Below, piece after piece: positions 18,967 through 27,421 of a stretch of DNA of 64,000 bases. How positions within the stretch are numbered: position 1 is the stretch's first letter; each line of letters starts with the position of its first letter. Both the position numbers and the translations under genes were made by a program. Under the pieces are notes generated by a model, which did no database searches, had not been told where the DNA came from, and saw nothing but the letters and a program-made list of their open reading frames with translations. The stretch is from Egicoccus halophilus (GTDB lineage Bacteria > Actinomycetota > Nitriliruptoria > Nitriliruptorales > Nitriliruptoraceae): assembly GCF_004300825.1 (NCBI RefSeq), contig NZ_CP036250.1:186001-250000 (forward strand), read 5' to 3'.

Positions 18967-20933
18967 CCGCCGCGGTCGCCGGGCGGCACGACACCGCCAC
19001 GCCGGCCGGACACCGCACGGTCGCGACCGCCGGCCACGTCGACCACGGCAAGTCGACGCTGGTGCGCGCGCTGACCGGCATGGAGCCCGACCGGCTGGAC
19101 GAGGAACGTCGCCGAGGACTGACCATTGAGCTCGGCTACGCGTGGACGACGTTCGGGACGACGACCGTGGCGTTCGTCGACGTGCCCGGGCACGAACGGC
19201 TCGTGCGCACCATGCTGGCCGGTGCGGGGGCCGCCCCGGCTGCGCTGTTCGTGGTCGCCGCCGACGACGGTTGGTCGGCGCAGTCCGACGAGCACCGCGA
19301 CGTGCTCGACCTGCTCGAGGTCCCCGGGGTGGCGGTCGCGGTCACCAAGGCCGACACGGTCGACGACGCGCGGCTGGCCGCCGTGGTCGCGGAGGCGTCC
19401 GAGCGGCTGGCCGGCACGCCGTTCGCGAGCGCACCGGTGGTCGCCGTCGACGCCGTGTCCGGCCGTGGGCTCGCGCGACTGCGGACGGTGCTCGCCGAAG
19501 GGCTGACGGCGCTGCCCGCCGCCGACGACCGCGGTCGACCGCGCCTGTGGGTCGACCGTGTGTTCGCCCCGCCCGGCATCGGCACCGTCGTCACCGGCAC
19601 GCTGACGGGTGGCCGGCTCCGTCCCGGTGACCCGGTGCACGTCCCGACCTCGGGTGACGTGGGCCGGGTCCGCGCGCTGCAGGCGCTGGGCCGACCGGTG
19701 GCCGAGGCGGCACCGGGGATGCGGGTCGCGCTCGACCTGACCGGCCTGGCCCGCGACGCGATCGGCCGCGGCGACGCGCTCGTCGGTGGCGGCGGCTGGC
19801 GTGCCACCGCCGAACTCGACGCCTGGCTGCGGGTGCTGCCCGGCCAGCAGGTCGACCGGACGGGCGCGTGGACCCTGCACGTCGGCAGCGCGGCGGTGGG
19901 CTGCCGGGTGCTGCCCCTCGACGGCCCGCTCGAGGGCCCCGGGCACGGGCCGGTACGCCTGGTACTGGAGGCCCGACTCCCCCTGGTCGTCGGTGACCGG
20001 GTCGTGCTGCGCGAAGCCGGACGGCGCGCGACCGTCGCCGGCGGGGTGGTCGCCGACCCGGCCCCCGACCGTCGTCCGCGCGGTCCGGCCGGACGCGGCG
20101 CCCACGCGACGGCGCTCGCGGCGGCGGCGACGGCGCCCCCCGCGGAGCGGCCGGCGGCGCTGCTGCGGCTGGCCGCCCACGGCTGGCGGCCGGCCGCGGA
20201 CGTCCTGGCGGCGGCCGACCTGACGGCGGCGCCCGCCGCGACCCGGCGCACGGTCGCCGTCGTCGGCGAGGCCCTGGTCGGCCGCGACGACCTCGAGCGG
20301 TGGATCGTCGGTACGGCCCGTCAGGTGGGCGACACCACCGTGGACCGGTGGATGCTGCGCACGACGCTTCGCGAACAGGGGGCCCCGGCGGCCGTGGCGG
20401 ACGCCGTGGTGGCCGGGCTGCTCGCGCAGGGACGGCTGGTGCGGGTCGGAGGCGGGCTGGCCTTCGCCGAGCACGCCGAGAGGGCGGGTGCCGGCACGGC
20501 CGCACGGGTCCGGGCGCTGCTGGCCGACCTGCTCGCGCGACCGTTCGCGCCCGAGGAACTCGGCGTGCTCACGGCCCGGCACGGGATCGACCACCGGCTG
20601 GTGACGAGCCTGGTCCATCGCGGGAAGCTGGTGCGGACCGGCGGGCTGGTGTTCGCCGGCGCCGCGGTCCCGGCCGCGCTGGCACGGCTGGTCCGGCTCG
20701 AGGACGAGGTCGGGGCGTTCACCGCGGCCCAGGCGAAGCAGGCCTGGGGGACGACCCGCAAGTACGCGATCCCGCTGCTCGAGCACCTCGACGCCGCCGG
20801 CCTGACCGTGGCCGACGGCGACGGCCGGCGACGGGTGACCGGGCGCGGCCACGACCGCGCGCTCGCCGCAGCGGCGGGCGGGACGGCGCCGGACGGGGCG
20901 CCGGCCGGTCAGTCGCCGGTCGGGCCGTCCTGA
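18963..20933 (+). CDS. selB: Selenocysteine-specific elongation factor
   Basis: 656 residues. SelB delivers Sec-tRNA to ribosomes paused at UGA and recognises the SECIS hairpin. GTPase motifs are clear: GHVDHGKS at 24-31, DVPGH at 73-77 and TKAD at 128-131 in place of NKxD. An EF-Tu-like domain 2 and 3 follow, then the C-terminal winged-helix repeats (residues ~380-640, ending in the KYAIPLLEHLD recognition helix). The start overlaps selA by four bases; the 3' end overlaps the convergent gene at 20909 by 25 bases. The organism must encode at least one selenoprotein elsewhere. Confidence 0.97.
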   Translation: MTAAVAGRHDTATPAGHRTVATAGHVDHGKSTLVRALTGMEPDRLDEERRRGLTIELGYAWTTFGTTTVAFVDVPGHERLVRTMLAGAGAAPAALFVVAADDGWSAQSDEHRDVLDLLEVPGVAVAVTKADTVDDARLAAVVAEASERLAGTPFASAPVVAVDAVSGRGLARLRTVLAEGLTALPAADDRGRPRLWVDRVFAPPGIGTVVTGTLTGGRLRPGDPVHVPTSGDVGRVRALQALGRPVAEAAPGMRVALDLTGLARDAIGRGDALVGGGGWRATAELDAWLRVLPGQQVDRTGAWTLHVGSAAVGCRVLPLDGPLEGPGHGPVRLVLEARLPLVVGDRVVLREAGRRATVAGGVVADPAPDRRPRGPAGRGAHATALAAAATAPPAERPAALLRLAAHGWRPAADVLAAADLTAAPAATRRTVAVVGEALVGRDDLERWIVGTARQVGDTTVDRWMLRTTLREQGAPAAVADAVVAGLLAQGRLVRVGGGLAFAEHAERAGAGTAARVRALLADLLARPFAPEELGVLTARHGIDHRLVTSLVHRGKLVRTGGLVFAGAAVPAALARLVRLEDEVGAFTAAQAKQAWGTTRKYAIPLLEHLDAAGLTVADGDGRRRVTGRGHDRALAAAAGGTAPDGAPAGQSPVGPS

Positions 20934-21325
20934 CGGCGGGCCGCCTTCATCTCCGCCTCGTGGACGTGGTGGCGCCCCTCGACGAGCTGTTCGCGCACGC
21001 GGCGTTCGCAGTCGGTGGCGACGTCGAAGTAGGTGCGGTCGAAGTCCTCGACGATCTCGAACGTCCAGCGGTCCTGGATCGCGTTGCGGCCGAGCCACGT
21101 CGTCTCGAGCTCGTCCGCCAGCTCGTCCTGCCCGGCCTCGCGCAACTTGTCGATGCCCTCACCGACGAGCAGGTCGGCGCGCCCCATCTCCTGGTGGAAG
21201 GTGTAGAGCGCGCCGCGGGCCCGCACGATCCACTCGAAGGCCTCACCGAACGTGCCGGTGGCCTCGACGGTGGCGTCGTCGACCCCGTCGGGGCGGGCGT
21301 GGGCGGCATCGGGCTGGCGGGGCAT
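20909..21325 (-). CDS. Conserved-looking hypothetical protein, 138 aa
   Basis: 138 residues, acidic, rich in Trp, Tyr and charged residues, without signal peptide or membrane span. Residues ~25-110 look like a compact helical domain (FHQEMGRADLLVGEGIDKL, then TTWLGRNAIQDRWTFEIVEDFD). I do not recognise the family. Codon use and the ATG start support a real gene. It overlaps the selB 3' end by 25 bases on the opposite strand and lies downstream of the RidA gene in the same direction, so it may be the last gene of that leftward unit. Confidence 0.7.
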   Translation of the reverse strand: MPRQPDAAHARPDGVDDATVEATGTFGEAFEWIVRARGALYTFHQEMGRADLLVGEGIDKLREAGQDELADELETTWLGRNAIQDRWTFEIVEDFDRTYFDVATDCERRVREQLVEGRHHVHEAEMKAARRQDGPTGD

Positions 21326-21368
21326 GGCGACCTCGTCGTCGAGTCCGGGACGGCGCCCCGGTTCGGGG

Positions 21369-21836
21369 TCACCGCGGGCGGAGGATGGCCTCCACTTCTA
21401 CGGGGCTGTCGAGCGGAAGCACGGGCACCCCCACCGCCGAACGGGCGTGCACCCCGGCGTCGCCGAGCACGTCGGCCAGCAACGTCGATGCGCCGTTGGC
21501 CACCAGGTGCTGCTCGGTGAAGTCGGGCGACGAGGCCACGAACACCGTCAGCTTGACGACGTCGACCCGGTCGAGATCCCCGAGTGCGGCCTCGGCGACG
21601 GCGAGGACGTTGAGGGCCGCGGCACGGGCGAGGTCGGCGCCCTCCTCGGTGGTGAGCTCCGCGCCGAGCTTGCCGGTGCGCGGCAGCGAGCCGTCCACGA
21701 GCGGCAGCTGGCCGGCGGTGAACACCAGCCCGCCGGCGGTCTCGGGCAGCTGCGACCACGGCTCGTAGGCGGCGGCGGGCGCCGGCGGGTCCGGCAGGCT
21801 CAGCCCGAGCTCGGCGAGACGGTCGGCGGCACCCAT
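21369..21836 (-). CDS. RidA/YjgF-family protein
   Basis: 155 residues of the RidA superfamily, whose archetype hydrolyses reactive enamine/imine intermediates released by PLP enzymes. The strand LVFTAGQLPL and the trimer-core segment SAVGVPVLPLDSPVEVEAILRP are typical, although the archetypal catalytic Arg context (R-S/T-x-V) is reduced to RSAVGV. It resembles the longer actinobacterial subgroup. The ATG at 21836 shares one base with the stop of the DUF4177 gene (TGATG), so the two are coupled. A GTG one codon upstream is also possible. Confidence 0.88.
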   Translation of the reverse strand: MGAADRLAELGLSLPDPPAPAAAYEPWSQLPETAGGLVFTAGQLPLVDGSLPRTGKLGAELTTEEGADLARAAALNVLAVAEAALGDLDRVDVVKLTVFVASSPDFTEQHLVANGASTLLADVLGDAGVHARSAVGVPVLPLDSPVEVEAILRPR

Positions 21837-21976
21837 CACTCGCCCTTCGGACGCTTGAAGTAGGCCACGTTGTCGGCCACGGTCACCAGTTCCCAGCCGT
21901 CGTCACCCCACTGGTTGAGGATCTGCTGCAGGGCGTGGCTGATCAGGGGGGCGGTGGCGTATTCCCAGCGGGTCAC
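21836..21976 (-). CDS. DUF4177 small protein, 46 aa
   Basis: A 46-residue protein read from the GTG at 21976 with GAGAGG upstream: it begins VTRWEYATAPL and contains NQWGDDGWELVTV and a terminal YFKRPKGE. This matches the DUF4177 pattern (WEY...WGxxGWELV...FKRP). It is short enough to be missed by length-filtered gene callers. Its stop overlaps the ATG of the RidA gene by one base. The same DUF4177-RidA pair occurs near whiB4 in mycobacteria. Function unknown. Confidence 0.88.
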   Translation of the reverse strand: MTRWEYATAPLISHALQQILNQWGDDGWELVTVADNVAYFKRPKGE

Positions 21977-22078
21977 GGGCGCCTCTCAGGTCGCGGTCGT
22001 CGCGGGTCGACGTCTCGGCTGCGTTCCTACCGCAGCGGACGCGGCTCCGGCAACCGGCGAGCGGGCCCGGAGGGCGGA

Positions 22079-22378
22079 TCAGCCGGCGCGGGCGGCCAGT
22101 CGCGGGTCACGGCGCGCCATCACCGCGCGTCGGTCGGCCTCGCCGAGGCCGCCCCAGACCCCGTACGACTCCCCGGTCAGCAGCGCCTGCTCACGGCACG
22201 CCACGATCGCGGGGCAGGCGGCGCACACGGCCTTCGCCTCGGCCTCCCGGCGCAGCCGGTCGTGCTTGCTCTCGAAGCCGGGCGGTCCGAAGAACAGCGT
22301 CGGGTCCTCGGTGCGGCACCCGGCCTGCTGTTCCCACCCCTCCGTGGCGAACAGGATGGTCGGTCCAACGAGTCGCAT
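22079..22378 (-). CDS. WhiB-family iron-sulfur transcription factor (copy 1)
   Basis: 99 residues. The four [4Fe-4S] cluster cysteines are C21, C52, C55 and C61 (C-x30-C-x2-C-x5-C), followed by the turn GVWGG at 73-77 and a basic C-terminal segment for DNA or sigma-factor contact. The ATG at 22378 has a strong GGAGG seven bases upstream. WhiB proteins bind sigma-A region 4 and sense redox or nitric oxide. The upstream 422-base intergenic region contains the structured repeat copy at 22587-22721. It heads the short leftward group with DUF4177 and RidA, about 100 bases away. Confidence 0.95.
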   Translation of the reverse strand: MRLVGPTILFATEGWEQQAGCRTEDPTLFFGPPGFESKHDRLRREAEAKAVCAACPAIVACREQALLTGESYGVWGGLGEADRRAVMARRDPRLAARAG

Positions 22379-22800
22379 GGCTTCCCTCCGGTTCGTCGCT
22401 CCCCGCGCGAACCCTAACGGTGCCTCCCCCGGTCTGACTAGACCCAGTTTTCCGCTCGACGCGGAGCGCACGCGCGACCACGGGGCGAGCAGGACCATCC
22501 ACCCGCCGGTTCCGAACAGCCATCCGACCAGGGCTTGCCTCGGTCCCGGCGGCGAGGTAGTCCGAGACCCAGCCCAGCCTGCGCTCCGGTACGACGCACG
22601 TGCGTCGGGAGCCGGCCCTGTGCAGATCAGCACGCACGGATCGACGGTCGCGGCGGCCCTGAGCGCGATCCGTGCGTCCGCACGTCGGTCGGTGCGGACC
22701 AGGGCGCACGGAAGGCTCCGGCCAGCCCGTCCGGTTGCAAGCCCCGACGTACGGCGGATCGATCCGACCGCCAGGCCCTCGGAGCCGGCAGGCGCCGGCG
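22379..22800. other. Intergenic region upstream of whiB copy 1
   Basis: No gene is supported here. The central 135 bases (22587-22721) are one copy of a structured repeat found again at 50863-50997. The remainder presumably includes the whiB promoter, but I see no strong consensus elements. Confidence 0.5.
22587..22721. repeat. Structured intergenic repeat, copy A (135 bp)
   Basis: Aligns without gaps to 50863-50997 with 12 mismatches (about 91% identity). Internal structure: the palindrome ACGCACGTGCGT, a 12-bp stem ACGCACGGATCG/CGATCCGTGCGT (22632-22643 with 22666-22677) enclosing 22 bases, and a 7-bp stem TCCGCAC/GTGCGGA (22677-22683 with 22692-22698). All three stems are conserved exactly in both copies, while five of the differences fall in the main loop. 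The strand of function is unknown. Confidence 0.9.
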
Positions 22801-24180
22801 TCAGTCGCGGGCGGACGAGCCGGCACCGGCACCGGAGGTCGGTGCACCGGCGGGCGTGGACGCGTCGAACGGCTCGACGAGCACGACCGCCCCTTCGACC
22901 GCGTGCACCCGGACGGGGGTGCCGACCTTGGCGCGACGGGTCTCGCCGGTCCAGCGGGCCCGCCACAGCGCGCCGTCGATGTAGACGTGGCCCTCGGGGT
23001 TGAGCACCGAACGGACGATGCCGGGCCGACCGACGAGGTCCTCGACCGACACGCCCTCCGGACCGGCCTGTGCCCGCAGCAGCGAGGTCATGACGAACAC
23101 GAAGAAGACCAGCACCGTTCCGGCCGTCGCCACCACCAGCCACACCGGCAGCGCCAGCGCGTCGGCGGCGTAGAAGTTCAGCGAGCCGACCACGAACGCC
23201 GCGGTGGCCGCCACGGTCACCGGCCCGAACCCGGCGATGGCGGTGTCCACGGCGTACAGCAGCAGACCGAGCACCACCAGGGCGACCGCCCACCACACGA
23301 CCGGCAGCACGCTCAGCCCGAAGCCGGCGATCCCGACCGTGATCACACCCGCCAGGCCGGCCACACCGAACCCCGGCTGGAACAACTCGAACAGCAGCAT
23401 CCCCAGCCCCACGGTGAGGAGCAGGTAGATGAACGGTGCGGTGGTCGCGGCGTGCAGCAGGCGACGGACGAGTCCGAGACTGTGGAACCGGACCTCGACC
23501 TCGTCGCCGCGGATGCGCAGCTGTTGGTCGCTGCCGGCCGGCGTGACGCCGTCGAGCTCCAGCAGCAGCGGCTCGAGTCCCTGCGCCTCGAGGTCGAGCA
23601 GGCCGGCGTCGGCGAGCTGGCCGGGGTCGAGCGCGCCCGCGTACAGCGCGGCCGCGGCCTGCTGGTCACCCCCGGCCGCGACCACGAGGTCGACGACGTC
23701 GTGCTCGAGCGGGGTGTCGACGCGGTCGTCGAAGGTGATCGGCTCGATCGGGCCGACCAGCGCATCGGCGGACGCCGCCCGGACGTCGGCGGCCAGCCAC
23801 AGCAGTGCCGCGGCGCCGCTGGCGTCGGTGGCCTCGCCGAGCGGGCCGACCAGCACGGCGACCGGGACGCTGGAGGCGCGGATGCGGTCGACCAGTGCCG
23901 CGGCGTCGACCGACACGCCGCCGCGCGAGTCGAGCTGGAGCACGACCAGCTGCGAGCCGTCGGCCTCGGCGACGTCGAGGACCTCCTCGATCTGTGCCAC
24001 CACCGGCGGGTCGAGGAAGCCGGACACGGGCAGGATCTCGACCCGGGTGGACGTGGCCGTGCCGGCGTCCACCCCGTCGTCGGTCTGCGCGGTCGCGAAC
24101 GTCGCCGTCAGCCCCACCAGCAGCGCGGCGAGGGTGGCCAGGACCAGGAGGCGGCGGACGGCCGCGAGCGAGGCGTACAT
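22801..24180 (-). CDS. NfeD-family membrane-bound serine protease-like protein
   Basis: 459 residues. A signal peptide (about residues 1-32) precedes a ClpP/crotonase-like SDH domain (residues ~45-210) with LQLDSRGG and a Ser-containing DASGAAALLWLAAD segment where NfeD1 proteins keep the nucleophile region. Then come about five membrane spans and a C-terminal OB-fold NfeD domain (around GRPGIVRSVLNPEGHVYIDG). Full-length NfeD proteins partner with stomatin/flotillin proteins; none is seen here. The ATG at 24180 lacks a good ribosome-binding site. It is divergent from the ArsA-like pair, with 72 bases between. Confidence 0.88.
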   Translation of the reverse strand: MYASLAAVRRLLVLATLAALLVGLTATFATAQTDDGVDAGTATSTRVEILPVSGFLDPPVVAQIEEVLDVAEADGSQLVVLQLDSRGGVSVDAAALVDRIRASSVPVAVLVGPLGEATDASGAAALLWLAADVRAASADALVGPIEPITFDDRVDTPLEHDVVDLVVAAGGDQQAAAALYAGALDPGQLADAGLLDLEAQGLEPLLLELDGVTPAGSDQQLRIRGDEVEVRFHSLGLVRRLLHAATTAPFIYLLLTVGLGMLLFELFQPGFGVAGLAGVITVGIAGFGLSVLPVVWWAVALVVLGLLLYAVDTAIAGFGPVTVAATAAFVVGSLNFYAADALALPVWLVVATAGTVLVFFVFVMTSLLRAQAGPEGVSVEDLVGRPGIVRSVLNPEGHVYIDGALWRARWTGETRRAKVGTPVRVHAVEGAVVLVEPFDASTPAGAPTSGAGAGSSARD

Positions 24181-24240
24181 GGTGCGGGAGCGTACCGGCG
24201 CACGGACACGCCGAGGTATCCCGTGGCATCGCCGCACCCT

Positions 24241-24246
24241 TAGGAT
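24241..24246 (+). promoter_or_regulatory. -10-like TAGGAT of the ArsA-like operon
   Basis: TAGGAT ends six bases before the ATG at 24253, placing transcription start at or near the initiation codon. This suggests a leaderless mRNA, common in actinobacteria. No good -35 hexamer is visible. Confidence 0.45.
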
Positions 24247-24252
24247 CGGGGC

Positions 24253-25338
24253 ATGACCGCCTCCGATCCGACCGCCGCCGCCCCGCTGCTCGACGGCGGC
24301 TACGACGAGCTGTTCCCGTCCAACCTGCTGATCGTCACCGGCAAGGGCGGGGTCGGCAAGACCACCGTCGCCGCCTCGCTGGCGTTGGCCGGGCGCGCCT
24401 CGGGTCGGCGCACCCTGCTGGTCGAGGTCGAGGGCCGGCAGGGCTTCTCGCGCACGTTCGGCACGCAGCCCTGGGACTACACCGAGCGCGAGTTCCGTCC
24501 CGGCCTGTGGGGGGTCGCGGTCGACCCGACCGAGGCCGTGTACGAGTACCTCGAGCTGTTCTACGGGCTCAAGCGCGTGCAGTGGGTGATGGAGCGTTCG
24601 AACGCGCTCGACTTCGTCACCACCGCGGCGCCGGGTCTGCGCGACCTGCTGCTGATCGGCAAGATCTACGAGATCGAGGCCCGCAAACGCGACGACGGTC
24701 GCCGGCAGTACGACCTGATCGTGGTCGACGCCCCACCGACGGGGCGCATCGTGCCGTTCCTGCAGGCGCCCGAGGGCGTGACCGAGATCGTCCGGGTCGG
24801 TCCGATCAAACGCCAGGCGGGCCAGATCCGCGACATGCTGACCAACCCGCGACGCACGACCGCGATCATCACCACGCTGCTCGAGGAGATGCCGGTCCGC
24901 GAGGCGAGCGAGGGAATCGCCGCCCTGCGCTCGGCCGACATCGCGGTCGGTCCGGTCATCGCCAACCAGGTGCGCGCCCCGCGCCTGGACCCGTCCGCCG
25001 CCACGACGCTCACGGCCCTCGGCGCCGAGGGGCTGCGCGAGCGGGCCGAGGCGGCCGGCGCGACCATGTCGGGACGGACCGCGGGCCTGGCGCTCGACCT
25101 CGTCGCGACCCACACCGCCCGCGTGGCGCTGCAACGCGAACTGCGCGCGGAGCTGGCCGCGAACTGCGGGGTACCGGTGCTGTCGCTGCCGCTGCTGACC
25201 GGCGCGACGTTCGACGCCGCCGACCTCGAGGTGCTCGCCGACGTGCTCGCGCTGCAGATCGGCGAGGACGGGCCGCGCGGGGTGGACCTGCTCGGCGACG
25301 CGCTGCCGGGCTTCCTCGACCCGGAGGCATCGGCATGA
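24253..25338 (+). CDS. ArsA/GET3-like ATPase, subunit 1
   Basis: 361 residues. Deviant Walker A GKGGVGKT at 30-37 and switch motif VVDAPPTGR identify a SIMIBI-class ArsA/Get3-like ATPase. It pairs with the next gene, to which it is coupled by a four-base overlap (ATGA). The pair corresponds to the two ArsA-like genes next to whiB4 and ponA2 in mycobacteria, whose substrate is unknown; an arsenite role is unsupported since no ars genes are nearby. The two subunits probably form a heterodimer. Confidence 0.92.
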   Translation: MTASDPTAAAPLLDGGYDELFPSNLLIVTGKGGVGKTTVAASLALAGRASGRRTLLVEVEGRQGFSRTFGTQPWDYTEREFRPGLWGVAVDPTEAVYEYLELFYGLKRVQWVMERSNALDFVTTAAPGLRDLLLIGKIYEIEARKRDDGRRQYDLIVVDAPPTGRIVPFLQAPEGVTEIVRVGPIKRQAGQIRDMLTNPRRTTAIITTLLEEMPVREASEGIAALRSADIAVGPVIANQVRAPRLDPSAATTLTALGAEGLRERAEAAGATMSGRTAGLALDLVATHTARVALQRELRAELAANCGVPVLSLPLLTGATFDAADLEVLADVLALQIGEDGPRGVDLLGDALPGFLDPEASA

Positions 25339-26474
25339 GCGACCACCTCGCCGAAGCGCGCCGCCACTCGCTCGCCGCGTCCGTCGACGACGCGCACGTG
25401 CTCGTCACCACCGGTTCGGGCGGGGTCGGCAAGACCACCAGCGCCGCCGCCATCGGGCTGGCGGCCGCCCGCCGGGGGCGTCGCACCCTGGTGCTCACCA
25501 TCGACCCGGCGCGCCGGCTCGCCCAGGCCATGGGCATCGACGAGCTCGACGACGAGCCGGCCCGGGTCGAGGTGCCCGATGCGGCCGACGGCGGCGAGTT
25601 GTGGGCCATGATGCTCGACATGCAGACCACGTTCGACCGGCTCATCGACCGTCACGCCACCAGCCGCGAGCGGGCCGACAACATCAAGCAGAACCGGATC
25701 TACCGCACCCTGTCGTCCACCCTGTCGGGGACGCAGGAGTACATGGCGATGGAGCGCCTGCACGAGCTGCACGACACCGGTGAGTGGGACCTGTTGGTGG
25801 TCGACACGCCACCGACCCGCTCGGCGCTCGACTTCCTCGACGCCCCCAACCGCATGACCTCGTTCCTCGAGGGCCGGCTGCTGAGCCTGCTGATGCGCCC
25901 GGGCATGGCCGCCGGCAAGCGGGTCGGCAGGGTGGTCGGCTTCGGCGCGACGACGTTCATGAAGGTCGCCGGCCGGGTCACCGGCATGGACCTGCTCGAC
26001 GACCTCGCGAGCTTCTTCCGCAACTTCGAGGGCATGTACGAGGGATTCAAGGAGCGCGCCGAGCAGGTCCGCGACCTGCTCCAGCAGCCCAGCAGCCGCT
26101 TCGTCGTGGTCACCTCGGCCGACCCGCCACCGCTGCGCGAGGCGAAGTTCTTCCTCGAACGGCTCGAGCAGGAGGGCCTGCACGCCGCCGGTGTGGTGGT
26201 CAACCGGATCCGACCGGAGATCCCGCGCGACCCGTCCGACGCGGCGCTGCAGCGGGCCGTCGAGGCCCAGGGCGACGACGACGAGGGCCAGGCGGTGGCC
26301 GGCGCGTTGGCCCTGCTGGCCGACGTCCGCAACCTCGCCAACCGGCAGCGGCGCGACGTCGCGGCCGCGCTGTACGGGGTCCCGGTCCCGTCCCTGGTCG
26401 AGGTCCCGCTCTACGGTCGCGACGTCCACGACCTCGACGGTCTGCGCGCCATCGCCGACACGCTGACCGCCTGA
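25335..26474 (+). CDS. ArsA/GET3-like ATPase, subunit 2
   Basis: 379 residues, Walker A GSGGVGKT at 27-34, switch region VVDTPPTRSALDFLDAP. A hydrophobic, Met-rich helical region in the middle (residues ~180-230) resembles the client-binding helical subdomain of Get3-like proteins. It is co-translated with subunit 1 and followed after 13 bases by the YbjN-like gene. Function is inferred only from family and partner. Confidence 0.92.
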   Translation: MSDHLAEARRHSLAASVDDAHVLVTTGSGGVGKTTSAAAIGLAAARRGRRTLVLTIDPARRLAQAMGIDELDDEPARVEVPDAADGGELWAMMLDMQTTFDRLIDRHATSRERADNIKQNRIYRTLSSTLSGTQEYMAMERLHELHDTGEWDLLVVDTPPTRSALDFLDAPNRMTSFLEGRLLSLLMRPGMAAGKRVGRVVGFGATTFMKVAGRVTGMDLLDDLASFFRNFEGMYEGFKERAEQVRDLLQQPSSRFVVVTSADPPPLREAKFFLERLEQEGLHAAGVVVNRIRPEIPRDPSDAALQRAVEAQGDDDEGQAVAGALALLADVRNLANRQRRDVAAALYGVPVPSLVEVPLYGRDVHDLDGLRAIADTLTA

Positions 26475-26487
26475 ACCGGAGAAGTCC

Positions 26488-27171
26488 GTGAGCGACATCC
26501 CTGCCCCGTCCGACCACCCCGACCGGGAGCACGACACCGACGACGAGGCCCCCGAGCGCGGTCCCGGTGGCGCACGCGAACCCGACGAGGAGGCCGAGAT
26601 CCCGCCGTCGGCTGCGCTCTCGGCCGTGGTCCCCGGGCTGCGCCCGCCGCGCCCGCCCCGACGCACCGGCGTGTTCGTCGACCCCGACGACCTGCGCGAC
26701 CACGTCGGGCAACTGCTGCGCGCGATCCTCGGCGGCTACGAGGTCGACGCGTTCGGCAACTTCACCTTCGTGCACGAGGGTGCCCGGGTGTTCGTCACCG
26801 TCGGGGGCTCACCGGTCGGCCCGCAGGTCGGCGTGTTCTCGGTCACCAACCTCGACGTCGACCTCGCCCCGCCACTGGCCTCGTTCCTGCTGACCACCAA
26901 CCACACGCTCGGGTTCGGCGCGTTCAGCTACGACCCGGACAACCGCTCGGTGTGGCTGCGGCACACGCTGCTCGGCACCACGTTGGACGGTCCGGAGCTG
27001 CACTCGGCGGTGGCCGCCGTGGCGACGACGGCCGCGCAGGTCGACGACGCCATCAAGCAGCGCTTCGGGGGCCGGACCTTCGCCGAGGCGCCCGACGAGG
27101 TCCAGCGTCGGGTGGAGCCGCCGGAGCCCAACCCGGGTACGACCGCCCCCAACGCCTCCGGCTACCTGTGA
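26488..27171 (+). CDS. YbjN/T3SS-chaperone-fold protein
   Basis: 227 residues from a GTG with GGAGAAG just upstream. Residues 1-55 are an acidic, Pro-rich disordered region; residues ~65-190 form an alpha/beta domain with the pattern of the YbjN/type III secretion chaperone-like superfamily (GNFTFVHEGARVFVTVG, then LTTNHTLGFGAFSYDPDN and helical SAVAAVATTAAQVDDAIKQRF). Such proteins are cytoplasmic and often act as adaptors. It is the third gene of the ArsA-like operon and converges on whiB with 13 bases between. Confidence 0.78.
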   Translation: MSDIPAPSDHPDREHDTDDEAPERGPGGAREPDEEAEIPPSAALSAVVPGLRPPRPPRRTGVFVDPDDLRDHVGQLLRAILGGYEVDAFGNFTFVHEGARVFVTVGGSPVGPQVGVFSVTNLDVDLAPPLASFLLTTNHTLGFGAFSYDPDNRSVWLRHTLLGTTLDGPELHSAVAAVATTAAQVDDAIKQRFGGRTFAEAPDEVQRRVEPPEPNPGTTAPNASGYL

Positions 27172-27180
27172 GCCGGTGCG

Positions 27181-27210
27181 GCCGTCAGCTCGCCGCGGCG
27201 AGCTGACGGC
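27181..27210. terminator. Bidirectional terminator-like hairpin overlapping whiB 3' end
   Basis: GCCGTCAGCTCGCC and GGCGAGCTGACGGC form a perfect 14-bp inverted repeat separated by two bases. It lies between the convergent YbjN-like and whiB genes and covers the last codons and stop of whiB. There is no T-run, as is usual for high-GC actinobacterial terminators. Confidence 0.6.
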
Positions 27211-27421
27211 GCAGGTACGCGCGCCGCTGACGTTCGGTGAGTCCGCCCCAGACCCCGAAGTCGATGTCGTTGTCGAGGGCGTAGCGCAGGCACTCGTCCT
27301 TGACGACGCAGCGCTCGCACACCCGGATGGCGGGACGCGCCTGCGCCACCCCCCGGACGAAGAACTGCTCCGGATCCAGCCCCCGACACCGCGCCTGGTC
27401 CGACCAGGTGGTCTCGTCCAC
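27185..27421 (-). CDS. WhiB-family iron-sulfur transcription factor (copy 2, WhiB4-like position)
   Basis: 78 residues with cluster cysteines C12, C35, C38 and C44 and the GVWGG turn at 56-60, followed by basic TERQRRAYLRRQLAAAS. The GTG at 27421 is preceded by GGGGAGGCAAGG. Its position between the ArsA-like operon and a divergent PonA2-like gene is that of mycobacterial whiB4, a redox regulator. Length and cysteine spacing differ from copy 1, so the two are distinct paralogues. Confidence 0.94.
   Translation of the reverse strand: MDETTWSDQARCRGLDPEQFFVRGVAQARPAIRVCERCVVKDECLRYALDNDIDFGVWGGLTERQRRAYLRRQLAAAS

Noticed and set aside
24253-26474. Arsenite efflux role for the ArsA-like pair
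   Set aside because: No arsB, arsC, arsD or arsR is nearby, and the context matches the whiB4/ponA2-associated pair of unknown substrate.
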